DNA of 64,000 nucleotides from Mycocentrospora acerina (Eukaryota > Ascomycota > Dothideomycetes > Pleosporales). The notes under the pieces are model-generated. The model saw nothing but the letters and a program-made list of their open reading frames with translations. It was not told where the DNA came from and ran no database searches. Of the stretch, positions 21,515 through 32,500 are shown in pieces. The stretch is from positions 1,146,140 to 1,210,139 of the forward strand of contig JAKUHH010000284.1 of assembly GCA_022701365.1 (NCBI GenBank). Reading direction: 5' to 3'. Position 1 is the first letter of the stretch. Each line of letters opens with the position of its first letter. The position numbers and the translations under genes are program-made.

Positions 21515-23101
21515 GCTATCGCTCAAGCTGTCCCTCCTCCCCTTGCCCGCTCCCCCGCGGCGATACCCGTCCATAACGTCGCGGCCTCTCCCGCGCGGCC
21601 CGCCAACTTGGCTGACGCTCTCGCTGACACCGACGCTCTCGGCGTATTGGCTCAGCCCGGGGATGTGGCATGGATACGACATGTGGCCCTGGGCGTCACC
21701 GTTGGTGGTGGTGAAGATGTCAGAGGGGGGCGCGGCAGTGTATGCGCTGCGCGAGGGACGGGAGCTGTTAGGGCGGGATTTGGAAGGGGGGCGTGCGCCA
21801 GAGGGGCGCGCAGAGGGGTGCGCGTCCGCGGGGCGGGAGGATGTTGGGCGGGTGGAGGATGAGGGGCGGGAGCCTGAGGGACGCGTGCGGGGCTTGGAGG
21901 ACGAGCGGGGCTTGGAGGACGAGCGGGGGGCGTGCTTGTTGGGGTCAGAGTACTTGGGGAGCTCGGCCTTGGGGCGGTAGTCGGAGTAGTAGGAGGATTC
22001 TGCGGCTTCGCTGCGGTGCGTTTCTGACTGTGGGGCGGTGTAGGCGCTGCTGACAACCGTGTTTGTGTCGTCGCCGGTAGTGAATGAGTATGCTGCCGAA
22101 GGAGGGGCGCGGCGGGGGCCAGTGATTAGCTTTTGGGTTGGGACAGGAGCTGGAACGGGTGCCACGGCCTCGGAGGGAGCGTTGTATTCGGTGTATTCAG
22201 TGTATGCGTTTGTGTATGCCGTCAAGGGGCGGGTGACTTCTGCCATTTCAGGGGAATCGGACATGACAGACTTGGCCTTCTTCGCCTTCTTTGCAGCATC
22301 CTTTTCACGTTTGGCTTCGACCTTTTGGGCTTTGGCATCGAGGGCGGCAACACGGGCGGCTTCCTTTTCGGCGGCTTTGGCGTTCTTCATGCGTTCACGA
22401 GCACGCATCTCCTTTGCCTTGGCTTCCTTCTTAGGGTCCTTCTTTTCCTTCTTGACAAGCGGCTGGCTAGAGATGTTGGATCCGATTTCAGAGGGCTGCG
22501 AGCCAGAGTAGTCAGTGTACATGCCGTCGGCCTGGCGGTTGAGGCCGCCGACACGGGCAGGCTTCTCGCTGCGGTAGTGGCGGAGCTCAGGGTCGTTGTA
22601 GTCGTTGGTGTTGTCGCGGCGCTTCTTCTTACGGTCGTGGTTGCCATCGCCGCCACGGATGCCGGCGCCACGTGCCTTGCCCTCTTCTGCGTCACGGTAC
22701 TCGTTGTCGTTGATGTCGGCAGTGGTGCCTGTCTCGTCGGTGTATCCCACGCTGCTCTCGGCGCCGTAGCTGCCTCCGTGCACAACACTTCCACCGCCCA
22801 GGATCGTACTCTTGGTGGCATTGGACAGCGTCTTTCCGTCAGGGCCCTTGCGTCGCATCACCGTCGATTTGTAGTCCTCCCAGTCGTCCTTGCGCCACTT
22901 GAAGCCGCCGTTCTTGGCCCAGAAGAAGAACCAGATGGCTGTGAGCGTCATGCCGACTCCAATGAACGCGAAGAGCACCTGGAAGCCTGGGCCTGCCAAG
23001 TCGGTGGGTGGTTTGGCGCCTGCAGCGGCGAGTTGCTTATACGCATCGTTTCGCCTGGTGAGACGGTGCACCGTCGCGGCGAGATCAAGATGAGGCGCCA
23101 T
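21509..23101 (-). CDS. Single-pass membrane protein of unknown function
   Basis: Single exon, 530 residues from the ATG at 23101; the open frame continues upstream without another ATG. One clear membrane segment lies at about residues 40-65 (FQVLFAFIGVGMTLTAIWFFFW). It is preceded by a short N-terminal part and followed by a WRKDDWEDYKSTVMRRKGPDGK motif that looks conserved. Then come a Lys/Ala/Glu-rich helix (about 220-290, likely coiled coil) and a long Ser/Pro/Arg-rich tail with repeated SSSKPR and SRPS. The layout (short lumenal side, long charged cytosolic tail) suggests an endomembrane or plasma-membrane adaptor. I do not recognise a named family. A long antisense frame across it is a codon-bias shadow. 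Confidence 0.75.
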   Translation of the reverse strand: MAPHLDLAATVHRLTRRNDAYKQLAAAGAKPPTDLAGPGFQVLFAFIGVGMTLTAIWFFFWAKNGGFKWRKDDWEDYKSTVMRRKGPDGKTLSNATKSTILGGGSVVHGGSYGAESSVGYTDETGTTADINDNEYRDAEEGKARGAGIRGGDGNHDRKKKRRDNTNDYNDPELRHYRSEKPARVGGLNRQADGMYTDYSGSQPSEIGSNISSQPLVKKEKKDPKKEAKAKEMRARERMKNAKAAEKEAARVAALDAKAQKVEAKREKDAAKKAKKAKSVMSDSPEMAEVTRPLTAYTNAYTEYTEYNAPSEAVAPVPAPVPTQKLITGPRRAPPSAAYSFTTGDDTNTVVSSAYTAPQSETHRSEAAESSYYSDYRPKAELPKYSDPNKHAPRSSSKPRSSSKPRTRPSGSRPSSSTRPTSSRPADAHPSARPSGARPPSKSRPNSSRPSRSAYTAAPPSDIFTTTNGDAQGHMSYPCHIPGLSQYAESVGVSESVSQVGGPRGRGRDVMDGYRRGGAGKGRRDSLSDSD

Positions 23102-24293
23102 GATGGCGAGTCCACGAGGTGTAGTCGAGGAGACGACAGTCAAGGTGGATGTGGTAGTCGAGGCAACAATCGTCTATCCAAATAATCAGACAGCACTCGA
23201 TCAAGTCGTAAAATGATTTCTTTTTTCTTTTATTCCCCTTATTTCAGAAGAATGAGTGAATGAGTAATAAAAAGGTACTTCTCTGCTGGAAATGTTGAGT
23301 GGGTGGGTAGTTGAGGTGCAGTGGGAGATTTGCACGTGGCTGGGAGGAGGTTGAAGAGGAGGCTGGGGACGCGACGCTGAGTGACGCCATTGTGTAAACA
23401 CGGGCGCTGGCACGGCAACGCACGCCTGGTTGGTTGGTCGCCAGCGCATGCCATGCCAGCACCAATCATCCTCATTGTGGAAAGGTATTTTTAGGCCAGG
23501 GGTAGGTGATGTGTATGTAATTTGGTGTGTTGGTGCGACTGTGCGGTTCCAAGGCGGTGTGTTCAGTTGGTGTTGTCTTTGATGGCCTGCTGCTTGGCGA
23601 GAAGGTGCATGTGCGGTGGGAGTGGAAGGTGCTCGTCCTGCATCATTAATACTCCTCGTTGCGATGTTATCTCTGGCAAACCATGAATTCTCGCCTTTGG
23701 CCAGCCTAATCTCGTTCGCTGCTTGGTTGTGTTTGTCTCCATGCAGAAATGGAGAAGGAAGTAAATGTCAAGAGAAGCGATCCAGCACGTCAAGCCATCA
23801 CAGAACGTCAGAGCATACCAGAATTTCCAACATTCACATCACCTCCAGCGCGACAAGTAAGAGATGAGTATATTATTGACTCATAAGTGAGTGGACTTTC
23901 CACATCTGCATCGCCAATACCGAACCACACTATTGACTTGAATGAAAAGCGACATGCTTCTAGGGATAGGTGCGCCAACCAGCAATCACCCCCCAATCTC
24001 AATCCCAATCCTAACCCTCGCCCCCGACAGTCTAGGTCGGTTCGAAAAATACCAACCCTTTACTCTACATTCTACCCAATGCACCGTCCATTCCACACAA
24101 CTTTTTGTCTGCCCAAACCAATATATATACCCGGTTCAACCGTTCAACCCCCAATTGACAACATAGGAAATTCGTTTCTCGTAAGTTCATTAGAAATATG
24201 CTAATTTTGGTCCACTGGTAATCTGTCGAATTTTCTTCCTCTTCTTCTTCCTCGTCGATTTTTCCTAGTTTTTTCTATTTTTTTCTATTTTTT
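23102..24293. other. Intergenic region with no recognised gene
   Basis: About 1.2 kb between the membrane protein ATG and the Mdm34 stop, both on the minus strand. It holds the promoter of the former and the 3' end of the latter. Only short random frames are seen. A CTTCTT/TTTTCTATTT tract at 24236-24294 abuts the Mdm34 stop. Confidence 0.5.
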
Positions 24294-26060
24294 TCACGCA
24301 ACATACGCAGGCGGCGCCTCCATCTCGTCATCGCTCCCTGCCCATACTCGACGAGAGGCTTTTGAGTCTTTCCTTCGTGGCGATCCGCGGTCCTTCTCGT
24401 CCTGGACTTTGCGCGCAATCTCTTGTGCAATCTTCTGCATCCATGCCTGCTCAAGGATACCGCCAGAGCTTTCTGCGTTGGACTTTGGCGACGACAGGCC
24501 GTATACTTTGTCCATGGACAGGGAGCGGAGGAGTGGAGATGTGGACTGTTGCGCATTGAGAAGCTGAGAGTGGCCTAGTGTAGGGCGTTTTGGCGAGGTG
24601 CGTGAGCGTGAGCGAGCTAGTGTTGCTACTGGTGTTGCTGCTGGCTCTTCTGCTCTTTGTTTCTGCTTAATGTTCATTCGCGGCGGAGAGGTAAGATGGA
24701 TTGACGGCGCGAGAACGGCTTCATGCTCGGACAGACGGCTTGGCTCGCCTACATCCAAACTGCCGTGCTTGCCTTCAAAGCGGAGTCCTGGCTTGGAAGG
24801 GGTTCTCGGTGGAGTAATGACATCGTCTCGTTCGCACTCCTCGGGGATAACGCTTGACGTTTCTGAGGGGCATGTGCTTGTGATTGGCGTGTTCGTTCCA
24901 GTCGAGAGCTCGGCATCATCTGGTTTCTTGCGCAAGTCGACAACGCGCTTCTTGCGCTTGCGCATTTGACCAGTGCGCGAGCGATTGTTGCCAAGGCTTA
25001 GTCCTCCTGTAGAGTACGAGGACGACACGGTTGGCCGCGAGCTGTGGGTTTCGTCGCCAGTGCTGCCAGAGGCGACAGACGGGGCATTCGATTTCAGACT
25101 GCCAAACGTAGACTGTATTCTTGAAAGACTTCCTTGGGTGAGGGCCGGGGTGATGGCGCCAGAGTCAGTTCGGTCTGGATGGCCTGCCCAGGCACGGAAG
25201 ACGGCATCGCGGATACCCGGCGTGAAGAGGGACAGGGTACGCTGCGACTCTGAAAGCGCTGCTAGACGTAAGATGTTCTTCTGAGAAAAGGACGCATGGG
25301 TCTCGCCAGCAGGGTCAAGTGATAGGGCAGAGATCTGGGATTCGTTCAGGGGGTTGCCAAACGCATCTACGGCATCTTGTGGCGGCGTTGCCAACGGGTC
25401 AATGGGCTCAGTGGTGTCTTCACCGCCCTCGAGTCTCTCCACCGTTTCCGTCTCCAGCTCCTGGAACTCGGGCGACAGGAGTCGCAAGGACAAGCGATGG
25501 ATGATAGCAGGCAGGTCTTCCATGAACAGGATGCGCAGCTGTCCCTCAATCTCCTTTTGCAGATAGTCGCGCACAAACGGGATCGAGTCAAACGTCGACG
25601 ACACCTTGAGCGATTCGAGCGGATCATTGCGGAACACCAGCGTCAACCCCTTTTGCTTGGAAAAGACGAGAATCACAAACCCCGACAGGCGGATGTTGGA
25701 CAGCGTTATCTGCAGCGGTATCGTCAGGCCGGATGCTGCTGCTAGTGGCTGTGGCGAGGCAAAGTCTGGTTTGGTCGACAGATATGTTTTTAGTGGATTG
25801 GCCTGGACTTTGGTCTTTAGCGTCAGGAACGCGTCGCCTGTATACGACATTTTGAAGATTCCACGAAAGCGGTCCTCGGCCAGGTCGCCAATCTCCAGAA
25901 TCTCCAGCTCGGGGGGCGTGGTGCCCAGGTTCAGCTCGGTGACGATGATGTCGTCGACAATGATGGGCGGCTTGGGCGACTTGTTCAGCGCCGCGGTGAG
26001 CATGTCCCGCGCGCGCGAAGTGTCGGCAATCAGCGGCGACCAGTTGAAGTTGAAGGCCAT
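24294..26060 (-). CDS. mdm34: Mdm34, ERMES complex subunit (SMP domain)
   Basis: Single exon, 588 residues. The start MAFNFNWSPL is the standard N terminus of Mdm34/Mmm2. Residues 1 to about 200 form the SMP lipid-binding domain (IIVTELNLGTTPPELEILEIGDLAEDRFRGIFKMSYTGDAFLTLKTKVQANPL, seen as three adjacent conserved blocks). This is followed by a Ser/Pro-rich disordered part with basic KRKKRVVDLRKK. Mdm34 sits on the outer mitochondrial membrane and, with Mmm1, Mdm10 and Mdm12, tethers mitochondria to the ER and moves phospholipids. The C terminus (DDEMEAPPAYVA) contains a PPAY motif, which could recruit a WW-domain ubiquitin ligase. Antisense frames here are shadows. Confidence 0.95.
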   Translation of the reverse strand: MAFNFNWSPLIADTSRARDMLTAALNKSPKPPIIVDDIIVTELNLGTTPPELEILEIGDLAEDRFRGIFKMSYTGDAFLTLKTKVQANPLKTYLSTKPDFASPQPLAAASGLTIPLQITLSNIRLSGFVILVFSKQKGLTLVFRNDPLESLKVSSTFDSIPFVRDYLQKEIEGQLRILFMEDLPAIIHRLSLRLLSPEFQELETETVERLEGGEDTTEPIDPLATPPQDAVDAFGNPLNESQISALSLDPAGETHASFSQKNILRLAALSESQRTLSLFTPGIRDAVFRAWAGHPDRTDSGAITPALTQGSLSRIQSTFGSLKSNAPSVASGSTGDETHSSRPTVSSSYSTGGLSLGNNRSRTGQMRKRKKRVVDLRKKPDDAELSTGTNTPITSTCPSETSSVIPEECERDDVITPPRTPSKPGLRFEGKHGSLDVGEPSRLSEHEAVLAPSIHLTSPPRMNIKQKQRAEEPAATPVATLARSRSRTSPKRPTLGHSQLLNAQQSTSPLLRSLSMDKVYGLSSPKSNAESSGGILEQAWMQKIAQEIARKVQDEKDRGSPRRKDSKASRRVWAGSDDEMEAPPAYVA

Positions 26061-27102
26061 GGCTGCAGGTTGGCGGGGGGCGTGGGCGTTCCTAGCGATG
26101 GACGGGTGTGGAGCGTGTTTGTGCGGATGGATGTGGTGTCGCGTGCATGCCTTCTTGACTGCGCGTGAACGGGGCCCGTCACGACTCTAGCAAAAGGGAG
26201 GCCGGGTTGGGGGAAGGGAGATGGAGGGGTTAATGCGGCAGGCAGGAATTCGTACTGGCAGCTGCACGATGCAGCAAGAACAAACGTCAGGGGGCGGGTG
26301 ATGGTGGAGTGAGAGATGCAGAGGCCAGACGTCCACGGTTCACGGTCAAAGGATTTTGCGGCAACGGTCAAAGTCGGGATTTGTGATGATGGCACTGCCC
26401 ACAGCTCGGCTACAATGCGCCCCCCTACCGACGTCAATCCAACTTTTCTTCGGCCGTGCGCCTGCGGGCCGGAGTTCTACCCGCGGCGCATGTGAACGTC
26501 GATGAGCCAAGAATATCTACAACAGGCGGTGAATCTGAAACACTGCGACTGTTGATTTGCACGCGTCACACACACTCACACACACACCTGGTGATTGTCG
26601 CCTGGCGAGCGCGCAGAGATGCGAGGACTGCCTTTAATGCATCCCATTTCCGCAGCGACAAACCAGCGTCTACGCACACACATGCGGTGTAATCTTGCAC
26701 ACCACCCATCCCAGGCCACTCGTTTGCACCCCGCGCGATCAAAGCGATGCGAACCCTGCATGCCATGCCCATGGCCAGCGACACGTTGATTTTCCTTCAG
26801 CCACCCCAGTCGTTACCGCGATGGCGGGCGAAAAAACAAGGCCTGAATCTAGGAAAAACGAACTTTTGGCCAGACCTTGAAAATCATGCGGGGGGGGGGG
26901 GGAAAAATTGCACATGCGCTCGGGTGTGAGCATATCCAGACGGCCGAGAAGAGAACAGACGAAAACAGACGTCGAGTGATATTGTTGTTCATCTCCCGAC
27001 CTACCCATCCACCCTCTCATCCCTTCCCCCCAAACACATCACTCCATCCCTACTAACAAACAATCTCATCTCCTCCTCTCTCCTCTCTTCTATTCTTTCA
27101 CT
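26061..27102. other. Intergenic region upstream of Mdm34
   Basis: No gene recognised in about 1 kb. CA repeats (CACACACTCACACACACAC) lie at 26568-26588, and a run of 13 G lies at 26890-26902. The right third is C/T-rich. Confidence 0.5.
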
Positions 27103-27698
27103 TCACTTCCCCTCCTCATCCCCCTCCAACAGCCTCTCCACAGCCTCCACCTTATCCCTAAACCCCTGCTTCTTATCCGTCCTCGACCCCACCCTAATAT
27201 CGCTCTGAATCCTCACCACCCCTTCCTCATGCAGCATCGCGTGACACTGCCCAATAACACGCATCACATCATCCCAAGACCCTTCTACACAAGCATTAGC
27301 ATCTTTTTTTTCCTAAATAGACTCTTGTAACCCCCCTCCTTCCTCTTCCAACCACATGAAATAAATGCACCATCTTGAAAGTTTATTACACTCCTCCCCC
27401 CGTACCATAAACCAACACAAACATGTGAAGTAAAATGATTTAAAAAAAATCGAAAAAAAAATTATAATAATATTCAAACTTTTATCATGTACTAACCAAC
27501 TGTCGTCCCCGCACTCCGCATCTCATAGCTCAACCCGCTCTTCTTGAGCAGCCGCTGCACAGCAGCAATCTGCTTCGACACGCTTGCCGTCGGCGTCCCC
27601 AGCGGGATGAGGCAAAAGTCTGCAATGCACGCTGCCGGGGTTTTTAGGTCGGCGGGGTTGGTTGGTGCTGATGCTGCTGCTACTGCTGGTGCCGACAT
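27103..27698 (-). CDS. Thiamine-binding-like protein, MTH1187/Ecm15 (UPF0045) family
   Basis: Two exons (27698-27497 and 27284-27103, 212-bp intron) give 127 residues. The family pattern is clear: IADFCLIPLGTPTASVSKQI and YEMRSAGTTV in exon 1, then EGSWDDVMRVIGQCH and GVVRIQSDIRVGSRTDKKQG in exon 2. These small ferredoxin-fold proteins form tetramers and bind thiamine or related compounds; yeast Ecm15 is the counterpart. The splice joins the conserved TVEGSWDDV exactly. The intron is AT-rich with a poly-T tract and is longer than most in the window. No targeting signal is seen. Confidence 0.88.
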
Positions 27699-28136
27699 TT
27701 TTTATTTTCTTTCTTGGATAGTGCGTCGGGTATGTTTCTTTTGGAGGTAGGGGAGGGTGTGGTGTAGGAGAGTATAGCGTAGTTTTGTGCAAGGGAGGGG
27801 AAGGTGATTGGTTGGTTGGTCGAGTGATGTTGTGTCGTGGTTGAGTGGTGTTGGTTGGGGGGGGGTTGATGACGCACTGCGCGTGATGTGATGGACAGGG
27901 GTGTGGGAATGCGTTGTCGCGTGTCTGGGTGAAGCGAGTTAGTGCAATGCTTGTCAGATGGGTGGTTTATTGTAGTCGTTCAAGATGTAGGGCTATTAAT
28001 TGTATTTGTGCTTTGGTATGGAAAAAGATGGCCTGGAGATTGCATGATATCCACAACGCATAATAGCTTGATAGATTTGAATAGAGTTACAACATTAAAA
28101 ATATTGGAAATTCGAAAATCTCCATCAAATCATCCA
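27699..28136. other. Intergenic region between Ecm15-like gene and tRNA
   Basis: G/T-rich near the gene and AT-rich near the tRNA. No coding signal. Confidence 0.45.
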
Positions 28137-28221
28137 GGCTCGTTGGTGTAGTTGGTTATCACGTCAGTCTAACATTCCGTTAGTACACTGAAGGTCCTGA
28201 GTTCAAGCCTCAGACAAGTCA
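28137..28221 (+). tRNA. tRNA-Val (anticodon AAC) with an 11-nt intron
   Basis: The sequence folds as a cloverleaf. The acceptor 5' side GGCTCGT faces ACAAGTC, with one G-U pair and one C-A mismatch. The D arm is GTGTAGTTGGTTATCAC, anticodon stem TCAGT/ACTGA with loop CTAACA..C, T arm CTGAG-TTCAAGC-CTCAG, and discriminator A. The anticodon AAC decodes Val. An 11-base intron (TTCCGTTAGTA) sits one base 3' of the anticodon, the standard place. A T-run follows at 28225-28231 (CTTCTTTTTT), as expected for a Pol III terminator. Confidence 0.9.
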
Positions 28222-29549
28222 CTTCTTTTTTGCCCATGTTCTCTCCTCCACCATATCTCATCACCCTTCTCTCTCCATTCATACTTTTTACCATAGATTT
28301 TTTTCAAGCATCATAACACATTTTCCGCTCCCCGCCATCATACTTATTTTCTCGCCGTCCTCCTCACTATCCTCAAGGCAACATTCTCCCCTCCCTTCTG
28401 CTCTACTTACCTTCTTGACTCTGATTTTACTCCAGGCTGTGTAGAGGAGATGATGAGATACTGAGTGCCTGGGTTGCTGGTCATGCAGTGATAACTTTCA
28501 AGTGTACGGTAGGTATGTGGTGTGATGTGAGGTTGCATTAGCAAGCACCAACCCAGTTCAGTTGTAGTTCTATCCCTGTGTGGTGCTTCTCGCCTGGGTG
28601 AAGCCATACAAGAAGACACTACATCACACAAACACACAATTGTAACCGAAACCCTTGAAAGGAGGTATATGGTAATGATATATTTCTCGACTGGAAGAAT
28701 CAACACGCTGGCTTAACGGCAGACTAAAGAAAGCAAGCCCTTTGACATGGTAAGATAAGCGGCGCGTGATAATCAAAATAGAAAATGATCTTGCCATTGC
28801 TCCACACGCCTTTTGTAGAATAGAAAATGGTGGTCGTGGTAGTTATACGCCAATGAAGTCAGTCCTATTAGTCCAAAAAGACAATGTGGCGGGATGCCGT
28901 GTGCTGCAAACCGAGAGAAACGAGGAACAAAGTGTGGTCACGATGGGCACGAATTAGGATATTAATCTGAAGGTGAACAAAAATGCAAAGGGTAAAGGTA
29001 ACGTTGATACATGGTATATAGTGCTAACGACGGTGATGATGTATATGGGCGTAAAAGTCGTCGTGTTCTTGTTGGTCGTGACAAGATACGTGTTGGAGAA
29101 AGCCACCGCGCTGGTGAATTTAGCACAGCTATATTCAAACTCCATAAGAGGATGCATCTCCAATTGGAGGAGCTTGTTGTTGAAGAGTTTTGGAGCAATT
29201 TTGCGTGCCTTTCTGGCTGCAATATCGAGAGGTGGAGAGGTAAGAGGTTCGTCTTTGCGCCAGGCTCTCGTCACTGGCAGACAGTAATTTCGATAGGTCG
29301 ATGACTGAAGATTCCACTACCCGTGTAGCCTTGTTGGGTAGGCGAACGCGCAATCCCAGATTCTGCTTAGTTAATGGGTGAGTTGTGCAAACCATTCCGT
29401 TTTTGCGCCCACGAGCATTGCTGGGAAAAGCGAAGGAGCCAGAGATATGGATCACACCATAAACACAAATCCCCAACACCATCTTGGGAAACAGACGGCC
29501 TTGGAGCACTCTCCGCTACAATCATCTAGGGACATGGTGTGTGAGAATC
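28222..29549. other. Intergenic region downstream of tRNA
   Basis: About 1.3 kb with no gene I can support. It contains the tRNA terminator T-tract and the 3' flank of the large repeat protein. Confidence 0.45.
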
Positions 29550-32500
29550 CTACAACTCATCCTTGGCACGCTGCGTTGCATCGCTAGCGACACTTGCAAC
29601 GCTGCTGGCAGCTTCCTCGAGAGTCTTACTTCCGCTCGCATACATCTCGCTGATCCTAGAGTTGGCGGCCTCGACAGCAGCAATGATTCTGTTGCTTGCG
29701 CTCTCTAGGGCACCCTGCTCAGGGCCGTATACGGCAGAGCTGATTGCAGAATAGGCGTTGTCGACGTTCTCGCTAGCAACCGAAGCCACCGAGCTGTAGA
29801 CGCTTCCAGCACCACTGGTGATTGAGGCAGCATAGGCGGTAGGGGTGGGTGTGCCGAAGATGGCAGCACTGATAGCAGCCTGAGCGCTGATTGCGGCGGC
29901 AGAAAAGCTGTCTTGAGCCTGTTTAGTACCGTACACGTACTCGCTGACTTGGGATTGGATGGAGGCGTATACGCTGGCGACAGACTCGCTAGCCTGGTCA
30001 GCTGCGCCCTTGGGAGTGCCATAAACGGCAATGGACGCGCTTTCGAGAGCTAGGTCGATGGATGCGCTGGCCTGGCTCAGGATAGTCTCGATGGCGGCGG
30101 GAGGCGTAAAGATGGAGCTGACAACCGACGAAGCAGAAGCGTAAACATCTGCAGCTGCCTCAGTCACGGCCTCGAAGCTCTCGCCAGCATACGAAGTTGC
30201 AGAGTCGAGATTCTCGCTAGCGTACGACTGGACTGATGATACAGCTGCCGGGATACCGGTGTAGTAGGCAGAAGCAAAACGGTTCATGACGCTCTCTGTG
30301 AAGTCGGGCTCCTTTCCAATAACCAGCTCCGAGATCAGAGCTTGGACGTCAGCGTATTGCTGGGCAACCTTTGAAGTAGCCTGAGCACTGTACTCGCCTG
30401 CTTGAGAGTAGATTGACTCTGCCCAAGGTGTGGGCTGTCCGTAAACCTGGCTGCTGGCTTTGGCAATCAAGGCTTCCCAGTTCCCACTCGCCTGAGACGC
30501 AACCGACTCAGTCCATGGCGTTTCGGACCCAATGACGCCAGAGCTGACTTGAGAAGCTAGAGATTCGGCGCCAGCCTGGACGTTTGACACCACAGCTTGC
30601 GCAGATGCAGAGACACCAGAGACGGCAGCAGCAGCATTGGCAGACGCGACAGATGCGACAGATGCAGCGGATACAGATGCTACCGAGGCCATGGATTCAA
30701 AAGTTCCCTGCTGAGGGCCATAGATGCCGCTCGATGCCGCGTCCACAAATTCGGAGTAACGTGCGTGAGCAAGTCCAATAGCCTCGTAGTATTGACGACG
30801 AGCACCGTCAATGGCAGGTGTGGGCTTGGATGAAAACTGAGCAGAGGCCTGGCTGAGGCCCTCGGAGAGCCTAGAGGAAGCAATCGAAGACACGGATTCA
30901 AAGTAGCCCTGGGTAGGACCAGCGGCGTAGCTCTTGACCGAGTTGGTATATTGAAGCGCAGCTTGCAGGCGATCGCTGGCAGCGGCAACAGAATCAGAGT
31001 AGGCCCTCTCAAATAGCGACAACATCGTCTCGTGAGCGGGTTTTGGTGTTCCTGAGACAATCTGCGACAGTTGGGACTTTGCGTTTGCGAGCTGCTCACT
31101 TGCCAGGCGCACAGCCTCGTTGTAGCGGGAGCTTGCGCCAATCTGCACAGTCTGGAAGATTGCGGTAGGCGTGGGAGTGCCGTAGATTGCGTACGAGGCA
31201 CTGCAATATGGTTAATACACGTCTAATGGGGATGGCTTGGAACTTACGCAGTAACTGCCTGGGCAAACTTCTCAGACGCAACGCTGGTTGCGCTCTCAAT
31301 TGGCTGCTTCTCAGTACCATACAGGACTTTCGAAGCCGCAGCAATAGCCTTTGCGTACTGCTCGCTAGCAAGAGAAATGGCAGATTCAACGGATCCCTGG
31401 GTTGTAGTTGCGCCCAGCAATGCCTCACTGACAGCCCTGCTCAACTCAGCAGCACGGTCTCCGGCATCTGCGACCAAACTTTGGAGCTTGACTGAGTAAG
31501 CCTCGTCGTCGTCACCGTCATCAAGGGGTTCGTCGAAGATGACCTCCCTGGCCTCGGCAAAGGCCTGCGCATTCACTCCGCCCCAGACCTTCTTGGGAGA
31601 TGCAGTTGCATCGTGGATCTTTTCTTCAACAATCTCCTTTGCCTGTTGAGCCGCGCTTTCTACCTTCTCGACGGCTTCGGAGGCCGATGACGAGGCTTGA
31701 GAGAGCACGCTCTCTGCCAATGGAGTCTCCGAACCAACAACAGCTTCAGAGATCTTTGAAGAAGCGCCAGAGAGCGCGCCCTTGACCGAAGAGGCAACGT
31801 CTTCTGCAGCCGGGGTCTCACTACCCAAAACAGCCTCAGAGGCGGCAGAAACCTGAGACGACACCTTGACGGACGCATCGGAGAATGCACTCTGCACAGA
31901 GGAAGCTACACTCTCGGAAACTGGTGTCTCGCTGCCCAGAATGGCCTCGGAAGCTTGAGTTGAGACCTTTGCGACGTTCTCCAAGACTTGCTGAGCAGCA
32001 TTGAAAACGCGGACAGGAACCTTTTGGTCTGAGAAGTCGTCGGAAGCATCACCAGCCCAGATCTTCCACTTGGAAACATCCTTGAGGCGGATCAACTCGT
32101 TGACCATCTGAGAGGCAATGGCCATGGCCTCATCTTCGAGGTTCTTGGCCTCTTCGTGCGCGGCACGGAGACCCTCGTGCTTTGATCCGACGGATTCGAC
32201 CTCGGCTTGCCACTCTGTCAGGGTTTCCCTCAACTTGTGGTACTTTTGCCAGTCTTTATAGGTCACGCCATCAGTCCAGGCCCAGCGCATTCCAACTTCT
32301 TGAAGACCCAGACCGTGGATCTTGTCAAGCACCTCGACGGTGCTCTTGACTGCGGCCTGGACCAGAGTATCTGTCTCTTGGTCGTACGCCGCCTTCCAAG
32401 CACGAACATCTTGAGCCTTTTCCTTGACCGCAAGTCCAAGATCGCGTGTTTTGGCATCACAGTGCTCGTACGCTTCCTCGAGATCCTGCTCGGTGGCGTC

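Noticed and set aside
22133..23185. 350-residue plus-strand open frame
   Set aside because: Lies antisense to the membrane-protein gene; Val/Leu-rich reading caused by GC-biased third positions, with no conserved content.
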